Assembly: GCA_964510225.1 (NCBI GenBank)
Contig: CAZEAN010000007.1
Span: 24,349 to 88,348 of the forward strand
DNA length: 64,000 nucleotides
Source of the DNA: CAZEAN01 sp964510225
GTDB lineage: Bacteria; Planctomycetota; Planctomycetia; Isosphaerales; Isosphaeraceae
Reading direction: 5' to 3'
A program made the translations under genes and the position numbers. The first letter of the stretch is position 1, and every line of letters starts with the position of its first letter. The notes below the pieces were generated by a model that did no database searches, had not been told where the DNA came from, and saw only the letters and a program-made list of their open reading frames with translations. Shown here in pieces: positions 27,297-36,446 of this stretch.

Positions 27297-30200
27297 ATGA
27301 GAAAACGAACACTTCGGATTCGCCTTCTTTACACCAGTGTTCTCGTGGTCTCGCTCTTCGCCCCAAGAGTCGATGCTCAAGAGCTTGCAAAAGCCGGTAT
27401 TGTTCCAATAGGTGTCTCGGGAGCGACACTCGATCGCTGGATTGCAGAAGGTGCCGATCTAGTGGGGGTGAAGCGAGCGGAACTCGAGCGTTGGCTTGAG
27501 AATCTGGAGAGTAATAGCACCCACCAGAAATCCTCGACAGAGTACAGAAGGCCACTCCGGATCCGACATGAGCTGTACTGGGACGAAGGGGAATTGCTCG
27601 GTAAGTCAGCAGTACAGGTGGCCACCAGTCCAGCAGCAACAACACTTGTCGAAATCGCTCCCTGGACTCCTCCAGTTGAATCTACCCTACCCGAAACGTG
27701 GCAGTTGTTGCATCGTGATATTGACGGTCGGGCATACATCGTTGAAACACCCGGACGCGAGCCTCGAGAACTACAGTCATCGACCGAAGAAATCATGATG
27801 GTGTGGCGGCTTCGGGCCCGCGATGGATCCCATGGTCGATCCTTCAGACTTGAGCTCCCCGAACTTCCTTCCACGGTAATCCAACTCAATCTTCCCGAGG
27901 GGTTGATACCTGAGCATCTCGTTGGTGGGGAGATTGTTCCTTCACAAGCGGACGAGCAAGGCCGCCAGATCTGGGAATACTACGAGACCGGAGGTACGGT
28001 CACACTCGACCTCCGAGAGGAGACAGATAACAACAGCGTCGGTCTCCCTTGGATCGAAGGGACCATGGAGATTCAGGTCGGTTCCAATCTTCGGTCACCG
28101 AGCCCGACTGTTTCAGGCAATCCCTTCGCGCTCTGGAGTGCAGCGATCACTGTCGATCCCGATCCCACTGGCGGGTTTCTCCGACGGTTAATGCTCAAGC
28201 TTCCGGACTCGATGATCGTCTCCGATGTAGGACCGAAGTCTGTTGTAAGGGACTACCAGACCCTACCCGCTACCGACGGCATCGGGAACCATCTCGTCGT
28301 TCGGTTCGCCGATCCTCAAACGGGGCCATTTCAGCTGGAACTTGCTGGACTCGCCACAATTCCAAGACCCGAGCGTTGGATAATCCCGTCAATCGAGCCG
28401 GTCGATGCGATCTGGACCCGCGGAACCGTCCTAGTTCGGCTTGGTCCAAGCTGGTCTCTTACGGACTGTCAGACCCAGGGAGGAACCCGGATACCAGCGG
28501 AGACTCTACAGTATTCAAACTCGATTGGACCGAGTCCAGGACAGTCTACCGATCTTGCCTTTGCAGCACATCAGCCCACTCCTGTCGCGATTCTCGGACT
28601 GCAACAGGCTGCCTCAACTCTCGAAGCCACGGTCCGAGGGACCCTGCTGGTGGGGACCGATCATCAAGACACCGCCTTGGTCGAGATTCTGCTTCTTGAC
28701 CAGTCTAACGAACTCCCTCCAGTCCTGGAGGTCGAGATTGGACCAGAGTGGTGGCCTCAACTTGGTACAGTCAGACTATCGGGAGTTTCGCCCGTTCGCG
28801 CTGACGTCCAATCCGATCCCAACCGGCCTGAACGTTCTCGCCTCAGCGTGACTCTCCCCAGCATCTCATCGACACTCGAATCGCCCGTCCGACTCACCTT
28901 CGAAGCAATCCCACGACAATCGAGTTCGCCGTCTCGAAGAGATGACGCTGTATCGGAGCTTGACGTCATCCAACTTCCGCAAATCCGCCCTTTAAACACT
29001 CGGATAGTTGACGAAGAGTGGTCGGCTCGATCGCTCGGGAACGTCACGCTTGAGCCAGTCGAAGCGAGTGGCTTGGCTTGGTTAGACCCGAAGAACGCGT
29101 CGGCTTTTGACCTCAGTTCATTTCCTGAGACGAATCGAGGTCTCACGACGAGCCAGGTGTTATCCGGAGCGGAGAAAGCCCCACTACTTTCGTGGCGCTG
29201 GACGAGGGCGGATGCAACCGCTTCGGTGGTCCGACTTCGCGAGCAACAAGTGCCGAGGATTACGATCCAAAAGAAGGTAGTTCTAGCGCCTGGGAAAACC
29301 AGAGTCGATTGGACACTGACGGTTGATCCATCTGGCAATACCCTGAGAAGGCTTCCGATTCGTCTGACCCCTCCAGGACGCTACAACGATGAGATCGAGT
29401 GGTCATTGATCGAGGATGGCCGCACCATTCCAATCCCCGGGCTCGATTCGGAAGGATTATTGCTGCCGCAGGCGACCGCACAACGGTTCACTCTGCAGGG
29501 TCGGGTCGTGACAGAGTTGCCAGCTGACTTTCAGGTTCCGGCCCTGACGGTTAATGGCTACAGAATGAGTGGAGAAGTTGTCTTCTTGGCCGATGATGCT
29601 ACGCGCGCAGAACTAACTATCGATTCCTCGTACCGTCGACGGTTCGTATCTCATCCAAGAAGCGAACCGAACACGGTTGACACTGAACCGAGAAGACTAC
29701 GGATCCTTGAGGCCTTGGTGTTCGAAGGAGAACCTGTTCCCGTCCAGGTCCGATCCGAAGACCTGCGTCCAATCGAGATGTCGGGCGCGATCCTCCAAGC
29801 AGACCTCTTTAGTCTCGCTGCTCCCGAACGGTTTACTGTTCACCGCCTCAGTCTCGACGTTGTTCAAGGAACGCGGGACCATCTCGAGATTCGTTTGCCA
29901 AAATCCAGTGAACTGATTCAAGTCACCAACAACGGGGCTCGGGTTCATCCCGTACTCCAGAATGGCACCTTGCGGATCCCAATACTCGACCTTGCTCCGA
30001 GTGGAGCGGTGCTGGCGAGCGGCTTCGAGTCGCGACCCCGGATCGAGGTGAGCTATCGGACTCTGGCGACACCTCGCTTTCGCTCCATCGGTGCTGAACG
30101 TCCCACGTTCTCTATCCCATGCCTTTCGTTCTGTTGGCAGCTGGCGACTCCTGATGATTATCGTCTCGTTTCTCCTGGAGAAGGGCTCTCCCCAGCGGGC

Positions 30201-33200
30201 CGATTTCAAGGGGGCCAGGAGTGGTTTTTGCCCTCTTGGAGTGCAAGAACGAGACGGCAACCACTGGGTGATTCCGAAATCGACCGACTCTTTGAACCGT
30301 ACCGCCCTTCAGAAGGTACAGAAACTTTAGGCACGTTACTCGCCCGATGGGATGCGGGGAGACTCCCGATTTTGGTCGATTCATCGTCGATCGCCGAACT
30401 TGGTCTCGGAGCGACGAGCCCAATACCAGACTCCACCAGTCTCGAACCCATCGCTGGATCGACGCTCTTGCGTTCTCTCGGGCTTACACTTGTTCCCTTT
30501 GGACAGTCTCTGCTCCTCACCAAGGTTGCAGATTCAGAATCGCCGCGTTCCGGACTCGGTTTCGGAGCACTCACTAGCAGAGCGTCTCCACTTAACCAAG
30601 CAGTCCTTGACGCGGTCACGCAGGGATCAGATCGATGGAACCAGGTTCTGACAGTTGAGCGTTGGCGATCGACTTGTTCATCAGATCCGACCATTGCGTA
30701 TGAGCTTCCCAATAGTTCGTGGCATTTCCAACGATTTGTCGGTTCAGAATGGCCATCGGACGGTGCGTCGGTTCAAGTTCAGAGGCTTTGGCCTTGGTTC
30801 TGTGGTGGCACCGTCTGTGGTGTGCTTCTCCTCCTTGTTGCGGTGAGGAGAAGTCGTAGAGGATTCGGCTGGAGGAACTTTGGACTGACACTGGGGGCGT
30901 TGCTCACTGGTCTCTTCCTGTTGATGGGGAGTGATCCTCGCGCTGTTGTCTTCGGACTTGGCCCCGTTGCCGGTACCTCATTGGGCATGGCACTCCAATT
31001 CCTCCTGGTCTTCCGCAGTCGCTTTGCTGCACCAAGAGTGCGGGGGGGGCGTCGTGGGTGGCTCATGCAAGCTGGAGTCCGTAGCGCCCTCGTTTTACTA
31101 TCGATTGGTACGATAGGTGGGGCTGCCTTCTCGGTTGCACCTGAAGTTTCCTCGACGATCCTGGCGTTCTACCCGTTGGACTCAACTGAGACTCAGTTTC
31201 CTCCGGGAACGCTCCTCATTCGGCGCGAGGTTTGGGAGAGGCTCCGAGCGACCAGAACCGGAGCGGTCTTAACGCGTGAAGATCCTCCCCGGAATCTGAC
31301 TAAAGTGGGTGCAGTTCGTGCTGTCCACTCCCTCTCTTGGGAAAATGCGGGGACGCTTCTCCTTGAAAGTCAGTTGAGCCTGATTCGGACCAGCGATGAT
31401 GCGGTTGACGAACCGGTCTGGTGGTCGATTCCAATTGATCGTCCGAGTCGTCTTGAAGTTATGATCGATGGCCAGATCGTGATGTCAAAGATCACAACCG
31501 ACGGGGATTGGGCTCGGATCCCTGTACCTGGAGGCGAACACGAACGGGCTGTCCAGATCCGGCAGTGGGTCGACCCACTTCGGAGTGGGCCAGACGCCTT
31601 GATTTGGGCAATCCCAATCAATCCTGTCGCCAACTCGACGGTCGCCCTCCAATCTGGTGGCGCAGAGTTGCTGGGTTATGCTGAGCCACGTGTGATGACC
31701 CAGTTCGGCGAATCGGTACTGCTCAACGGCAAGACGGGTCCCGTGAGCCCAGGGGCAGTATCTCGACTCGAAATCCAAGTACCGCTCTCGGCAGATCCCG
31801 CCACGGAGAAAACGCTCCCGACTTCCGACTCTTTGAGCCTAGAGGGGACACTCACTTGGAGCCCGCTTCCGGCCGCCGATCGATTGGAGGCAAACCTCCA
31901 GTATTCGGGGCCTAGTCCTCTAGCGCAGATTCGATTCGCGATCGATCCCGAGACCTCCATTCGGGCAAGTGCGTTGCCGGACAACACCACAGCGCAGATC
32001 AACCAATTTGATCAAGGTGAAGCAACGAGCATCGAAGTCCGGTTCGAGCCACCCATACCCCGCGGTGGTCAATTCGAGCTGAGTCTCTGGCGACCACGTA
32101 ATACACCTAAGACCTCCAGTTCGAACCCTCGGACTCCACCACGCCTTGAGCCACTTAACATTCCCGAATATACAGGAACGCTCAAGCTATCTATCCCCAA
32201 CTCGTTAGAGGGAACACTCGAGAGTGACCAAGGGGTGATTCGACTGCAGCGGCTTGAAGACAAAGCGCATCTTGATCGGATGCCGGGGTGCTACGACACA
32301 AAGCCGATTGCTTTCGAGGAAGTCGTTGATTTTAGATTGAGCCTTCGACCGTTATCGGACCGACTTCAGGTGACTCCTGAACTTGAGATGACCTTGGAGC
32401 CGGGACGCTGGATCTGGGAATTGTCTGCCAGAGTGGACAATCTTGAAGGCCGACCAATCCGTGAACTTCTGGTCGATCTCCCTGAAGGGCTTACGCTCCT
32501 TGAAGCCAATGGACGCAATAGCGCTGGTGATTCCAGTTTGACCTTTCAATCCATAAACAGAGGAGGACAACGGTTGACCCTCCGCTTTGATGGACCGGAA
32601 TCAGGAACACAATGGGTCGAGCTGAGCGGTTGGTTACCGATCGAGACTGATCCGATGATTGCAGGTCAGTCAACTTGGTCGAGTTACCTCCCCTGGCCAG
32701 GCTGGACTCGGACCACAGAAGTTTCAGGGACCGTCCGAATAACAGCGCCTCCTACAGCCGAGATTGAATATGAATCCCGCGACGGGACTCAAGCAACACT
32801 TCGGGCTGATCCGACGAGTGCGGAACTCCGTGAGTTAGGGTTGATTCCAGTTGAGCAACCAGGGCGTCTTGGGATTACTCTTACCCCGGAAGTCCGTGTC
32901 AAGATCTGGAGCCGCCTAGAGATCGATGGCACCGTGGCAAACTGGGAAGCAATCGTGCGCTATGATGTCTCAAGTGGGCCACTGGAACGGATCAAACTCG
33001 CGCTTGACCCCGACTGGGCCTCGCGGGCCCAATTTGAGATCAACGGCCTAGAGTCGGTATTAAGCCATCAAACCGATGATCGTGTAGAACTTCGCCCTGA
33101 TCGACCGATCTGGGGAGGCGCAGAACTCAGGATTCGCGCCTCGCGTCCCCTTGCGTCTAGCCAACGATCGTTCGAGTTTCCGACCCTTGTTCCTTACGGT

Positions 33201-34289
33201 CCTGGACGCCTGGAGGGCTTGATCGTCTCCCTGGTTGACACCACTGGAGAGCTTGAAATCCCCGAATCAACTGGTTTAGAGCCTGCCACCGATGAATCAA
33301 TAGGCGAGCTTGATGAAGTGATCTCCTTCGAGCAAGATGCAAACGAGAATCGATGGGTTTATCGTGTTGTGGCACGTCGATCTGATGGTTGGTCCCTGAT
33401 CGTACCCTCCAATGACTCGGTACAGCAGACTGAGACCGACTCTACAGTGATTGGACTCGGAGACTTGAGATGCCGGATCGGAACGGAAGGGACTCTTGTC
33501 TGCCATGGTCGGTTTGAGTTGGATTTGGATCATTCGCCGTTCTTGCGTCTTTACCCTCCTGAAAGCGCTTCCCCCCTTGCGGCATCGGTGGATGGTCGGG
33601 AAGTCACTCCACAAATTGACAGGAAGGGCAACTGGGTGATTCCTCTCGGCCCGGGTCCGGTCCGACTAGTCGACCTCCTTTGGAACGATCCCGGAGTTCC
33701 TGAGACCCCAGAGTCGACAACATCGAGGAGGGAGTTTCAGCTTCCTCGACCAATTGGCTCTGAAACATCGCTCTTACTCACGGTCCGCACTCCCAATCAA
33801 GACCATCTTGTGATCACTGGCGGCGATGCGAAGCGGGGGCTTGCGACGAACCTTGGTGAACAACGTGCGGAACGCCTCGCTGGATTAATCTTGAGCCGAT
33901 TAACAGAAGACGATCGCTCCGAGGCGACCTTGGAACAGATCCGAGAGGATGTCCGCAGGCTTGCGATGAGAATCCGGACAGCAGACCGGTCAGCGCGTGG
34001 TGCGATGCTCCTCGGGTACGTTGACGGAGGTCGAAGTTCCCTCATTAGATCGGCAATACAACACCTAGAAGAACATCGGATCAAGGTAATCCAATCACTC
34101 CGAGCAGCCGGCCTTGATTCTCTTTCCGACGAACTGTCACGGGACCGTGATCTTAGCGCCGTGGTCATTCCTGAACCCATACTTGACCCGTTTCCGGTCC
34201 AAGACCTCGGTATCCCCCATTACTTCCAAGCAACACTCTCTCCTGAAGCTCCTCTTGCCATCATCTGGGAGCCTGAACAGGTCGATTAA
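27297..34289 (+). CDS. Giant exported beta-modular membrane protein B
   Basis: A protein of about 2,330 residues, not recognised. The ATG at 27297 gives a classical signal peptide (MRKRTLRIRLLYTSVLVVSL ... VDAQE); an in-frame TTG at 27243, two bases after the previous stop, is the alternative. The first 1,160 residues are beta-rich modules; about residues 1162-1284 contain four hydrophobic spans (for example FCGGTVCGVLLLLVAV and SALVLLSIGTIGGAAFSV); the remaining 1,045 residues are again beta-rich modules. Typical module strands are FLRRLMLKLPDSMIVSDVG (about 28,180), GRPIRELLVDLPEGLTLLEA (about 32,450) and GPLERIKLALDPDW (about 32,980). These resemble modules in protein A. No catalytic motif is visible. 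The 3' end overlaps the converging GT39 gene by 29 bases. Confidence 0.75.
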   Translation: MRKRTLRIRLLYTSVLVVSLFAPRVDAQELAKAGIVPIGVSGATLDRWIAEGADLVGVKRAELERWLENLESNSTHQKSSTEYRRPLRIRHELYWDEGELLGKSAVQVATSPAATTLVEIAPWTPPVESTLPETWQLLHRDIDGRAYIVETPGREPRELQSSTEEIMMVWRLRARDGSHGRSFRLELPELPSTVIQLNLPEGLIPEHLVGGEIVPSQADEQGRQIWEYYETGGTVTLDLREETDNNSVGLPWIEGTMEIQVGSNLRSPSPTVSGNPFALWSAAITVDPDPTGGFLRRLMLKLPDSMIVSDVGPKSVVRDYQTLPATDGIGNHLVVRFADPQTGPFQLELAGLATIPRPERWIIPSIEPVDAIWTRGTVLVRLGPSWSLTDCQTQGGTRIPAETLQYSNSIGPSPGQSTDLAFAAHQPTPVAILGLQQAASTLEATVRGTLLVGTDHQDTALVEILLLDQSNELPPVLEVEIGPEWWPQLGTVRLSGVSPVRADVQSDPNRPERSRLSVTLPSISSTLESPVRLTFEAIPRQSSSPSRRDDAVSELDVIQLPQIRPLNTRIVDEEWSARSLGNVTLEPVEASGLAWLDPKNASAFDLSSFPETNRGLTTSQVLSGAEKAPLLSWRWTRADATASVVRLREQQVPRITIQKKVVLAPGKTRVDWTLTVDPSGNTLRRLPIRLTPPGRYNDEIEWSLIEDGRTIPIPGLDSEGLLLPQATAQRFTLQGRVVTELPADFQVPALTVNGYRMSGEVVFLADDATRAELTIDSSYRRRFVSHPRSEPNTVDTEPRRLRILEALVFEGEPVPVQVRSEDLRPIEMSGAILQADLFSLAAPERFTVHRLSLDVVQGTRDHLEIRLPKSSELIQVTNNGARVHPVLQNGTLRIPILDLAPSGAVLASGFESRPRIEVSYRTLATPRFRSIGAERPTFSIPCLSFCWQLATPDDYRLVSPGEGLSPAGRFQGGQEWFLPSWSARTRRQPLGDSEIDRLFEPYRPSEGTETLGTLLARWDAGRLPILVDSSSIAELGLGATSPIPDSTSLEPIAGSTLLRSLGLTLVPFGQSLLLTKVADSESPRSGLGFGALTSRASPLNQAVLDAVTQGSDRWNQVLTVERWRSTCSSDPTIAYELPNSSWHFQRFVGSEWPSDGASVQVQRLWPWFCGGTVCGVLLLLVAVRRSRRGFGWRNFGLTLGALLTGLFLLMGSDPRAVVFGLGPVAGTSLGMALQFLLVFRSRFAAPRVRGGRRGWLMQAGVRSALVLLSIGTIGGAAFSVAPEVSSTILAFYPLDSTETQFPPGTLLIRREVWERLRATRTGAVLTREDPPRNLTKVGAVRAVHSLSWENAGTLLLESQLSLIRTSDDAVDEPVWWSIPIDRPSRLEVMIDGQIVMSKITTDGDWARIPVPGGEHERAVQIRQWVDPLRSGPDALIWAIPINPVANSTVALQSGGAELLGYAEPRVMTQFGESVLLNGKTGPVSPGAVSRLEIQVPLSADPATEKTLPTSDSLSLEGTLTWSPLPAADRLEANLQYSGPSPLAQIRFAIDPETSIRASALPDNTTAQINQFDQGEATSIEVRFEPPIPRGGQFELSLWRPRNTPKTSSSNPRTPPRLEPLNIPEYTGTLKLSIPNSLEGTLESDQGVIRLQRLEDKAHLDRMPGCYDTKPIAFEEVVDFRLSLRPLSDRLQVTPELEMTLEPGRWIWELSARVDNLEGRPIRELLVDLPEGLTLLEANGRNSAGDSSLTFQSINRGGQRLTLRFDGPESGTQWVELSGWLPIETDPMIAGQSTWSSYLPWPGWTRTTEVSGTVRITAPPTAEIEYESRDGTQATLRADPTSAELRELGLIPVEQPGRLGITLTPEVRVKIWSRLEIDGTVANWEAIVRYDVSSGPLERIKLALDPDWASRAQFEINGLESVLSHQTDDRVELRPDRPIWGGAELRIRASRPLASSQRSFEFPTLVPYGPGRLEGLIVSLVDTTGELEIPESTGLEPATDESIGELDEVISFEQDANENRWVYRVVARRSDGWSLIVPSNDSVQQTETDSTVIGLGDLRCRIGTEGTLVCHGRFELDLDHSPFLRLYPPESASPLAASVDGREVTPQIDRKGNWVIPLGPGPVRLVDLLWNDPGVPETPESTTSRREFQLPRPIGSETSLLLTVRTPNQDHLVITGGDAKRGLATNLGEQRAERLAGLILSRLTEDDRSEATLEQIREDVRRLAMRIRTADRSARGAMLLGYVDGGRSSLIRSAIQHLEEHRIKVIQSLRAAGLDSLSDELSRDRDLSAVVIPEPILDPFPVQDLGIPHYFQATLSPEAPLAIIWEPEQVD

Positions 34290-36027
34290 GTCCAACAGCA
34301 GTTTGATCGGTTTGATAGATCGCGATACTAACGTCGTCTGTGTAGCAAGCAGGTTCAAGCCGATCGAGTAGTTGGAAGTAGCCAGCCGGTGACCAAGGTC
34401 CGTGTTGTAGGGAGGCGGAGACGGGGACGTAGGTGGTGTCTGCCTCGATTTCGGGGGGGATGTTGTCGGGGGGGCCGTGGGCATCGATGACGTAACATCG
34501 CCCCACCACACCATAGTAGCTTGGATCTGTATTGCCGAAGGTGTAGAAGGTGAGGTCGCGGTATTTCGGTGACTCCTGTTGTAGTCGTGCGAGCGATCGG
34601 GCACCTTGGCCCCAATCGAGGTTGGAGTCGGCTAAGATCAACCGTCCACCTTTGGTTCCACCAGCGAGTTGATTAAAGAAGCTCAAGTAGTGGGGATGTG
34701 TGGTTGCGACGGCAACGGTCATCATTGTGAGACCAAGAATCGTGATCCAGGTGGTGATACGAGACTTCGAAACGAGTCCCGAGATCCAGAGAATTGCAAA
34801 AGGGAAGGTCGGGAGGAGATAGCGGACGCCGTAGTTTCTCGAGGAGGCAAGCGCGGTGATTAAGATGAGGAATCCGATCGTCGTGACACAGATGATCCCT
34901 GGGATTGTAGGCTGTCGCCACTCACGTTGTCGGATGGCGTTCACGGTTCGAGTACCGAAGAACAAGAGCAAACCAAGCGGCACTTTGACGGCGAGTGCCA
35001 CCAGGTAGTAGTACCACCAGCCTTGCATCCTCCGCTCTCCGAAGAGATAGCTGAGGCCCCCACTCCGCTGCATCCGGAGTTGGTTCCCGAACGCGACCCA
35101 GTCTTGTGGTAACGGTGTTTCGATGAGCGTGATCATGAGCTGATCCCAAGGCGCACCGAATCGATTGCTGAGAGTCGGGTGGACCTCGCCGACTCTCGGT
35201 GAAAAGGTGATCAATGCGCCACCTGTGATCACGAGGTCGGCTCCAAGCATCAAGACGCCATACCCGATCATCCCGAGGCCAATCCGAAGCAAGGCGCCGA
35301 TCCATTGACTCAGGGATCGCTCTCTGCCATCGCGGTAGATCGACGTAACTAGCCAGGCGAGTCCGAGGACTATCGGCAGAATGACCGTGGTGAACTTGCA
35401 CGAGAAAGTCACACCCGCAATCAAGCCCGAACCCAGAAACCAGCGTCTCCGTCCCGTCTCCAGAAATCGGCTGAAAAGGATCGTCGCGGCAAGCCAACCA
35501 AGGACCAGTGGTAATTCCATCGTGATCAAGCCCGCATGAGCTAGTAGATTGGGGCTCAATACGAAGAGTGTTGCCGCCACGAACCCCGCTTTGGGGCCAT
35601 AAAGCGATCGGCCCCAGAAGGTCGTGAGGACCAAGGTGCAAATCCAAATCCAGAGTGCACCGATCCGGAGAATCGGAAGCAAGGTCGCTTGCTCCTCGAT
35701 CGGCTGGTCAATCAATCCTCCAAAGCCAGAGCGATCCAAGAGCCAGAGTGTCGCCGCCTGCTGGAGTTTCCAGAAGGTCAAGGGTGACCCCATCCGGCTG
35801 ATCGTCTCTTCCGAACCCGTTCGCCACCAAGTAGTCGCAACCTCAAGATAGGTGACTTCATCATAGGTAGCCGAACTCGCCCACGCGGCATGGATCAGGA
35901 GTCCGAGTCCGAGCATGCCGACCAAGAACGCGCCTACATCCCAGCTTGTGAGGCCGCCCTCTACAACAAGGCGTGGTTTCGTCGATAGGACTTTAGCTGG
36001 GTTCTCACTTCGACTGATCTCAGACAT
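34261..36027 (-). CDS. GT39-type polytopic glycosyltransferase (ArnT/PMT-like)
   Basis: A 588-residue membrane protein with about 11-12 spans. After the first helix the loop reads ASSATYDEVTYLEVATTWWR, holding the Asp-Glu motif typical of GT39 and ArnT-type enzymes that use polyprenyl-phosphate sugars. The C-terminal 140 residues are soluble (ADSNLDWGQGARSLARLQQE, a motif frequent in this group). It should glycosylate a lipid or protein outside the cytoplasm. I start it at the Met whose product begins MSEISRSENPAK; the frame is open 24 codons further (ATG at 36099) but that stretch is not family-like. It converges on and overlaps the end of giant protein B by 29 bases. Confidence 0.85.
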   Translation of the reverse strand: MSEISRSENPAKVLSTKPRLVVEGGLTSWDVGAFLVGMLGLGLLIHAAWASSATYDEVTYLEVATTWWRTGSEETISRMGSPLTFWKLQQAATLWLLDRSGFGGLIDQPIEEQATLLPILRIGALWIWICTLVLTTFWGRSLYGPKAGFVAATLFVLSPNLLAHAGLITMELPLVLGWLAATILFSRFLETGRRRWFLGSGLIAGVTFSCKFTTVILPIVLGLAWLVTSIYRDGRERSLSQWIGALLRIGLGMIGYGVLMLGADLVITGGALITFSPRVGEVHPTLSNRFGAPWDQLMITLIETPLPQDWVAFGNQLRMQRSGGLSYLFGERRMQGWWYYYLVALAVKVPLGLLLFFGTRTVNAIRQREWRQPTIPGIICVTTIGFLILITALASSRNYGVRYLLPTFPFAILWISGLVSKSRITTWITILGLTMMTVAVATTHPHYLSFFNQLAGGTKGGRLILADSNLDWGQGARSLARLQQESPKYRDLTFYTFGNTDPSYYGVVGRCYVIDAHGPPDNIPPEIEADTTYVPVSASLQHGPWSPAGYFQLLDRLEPACYTDDVSIAIYQTDQTAVGLNRPVQAPR

Positions 36028-36446
36028 CGGTCGATTCCATGACCCTGAGGCGGTGCAACGAGATCTAAACAAGAGACTCAATAAGCAGTTATTTAGCAAA
36101 CTCTGAACGACGAGTGCAGGCCAACCTGGGGTCGGCCTTCGATTCCCAAGGTGTAAATTGTTAAACTCATGTCGAACGCAATTGCGATGGCTGAGGAATT
36201 AAGATTGCCGCACTCTGACGAGTCGCTTACATTGTGTGAACGAGTCGTGATGACTCTGACGCGCGAACGAACAGACAAACCCGCCCGTAGTTAGCTAAGT
36301 TCGAGCAGCAAATTAGTTCAGCACCCGGAATTCGTTGAACTTGCTTCCATCCTTGGATCAAGATGCTGCTCGGCTCTCAATCGCCCTCCCGACTCGCCCT
36401 CCGAACGTCGTGCGAACACTGATAGGGATTGGCAGGTGACGTGATC
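36028..36446. other. Divergent intergenic region between GT39 and ResB genes
   Basis: About 420 bases separate the two divergent starts (about 350 if the GT39 gene begins at 36099). No gene, tRNA or strong terminator is visible. The nine-base direct repeat TCGCCCTCC occurs at 36381-36389 and 36394-36402, 13 bases apart start to start and about 50 bases before the ResB start; it could be a regulator site or chance. Promoters for both genes must lie here but I cannot place them with confidence. Confidence 0.45.

Noticed and set aside
34922..35647. 241-codon minus-strand frame within the GT39 gene
   Set aside because: Same strand but a different frame from the real gene, rich in His/Arg/Pro, no motif.
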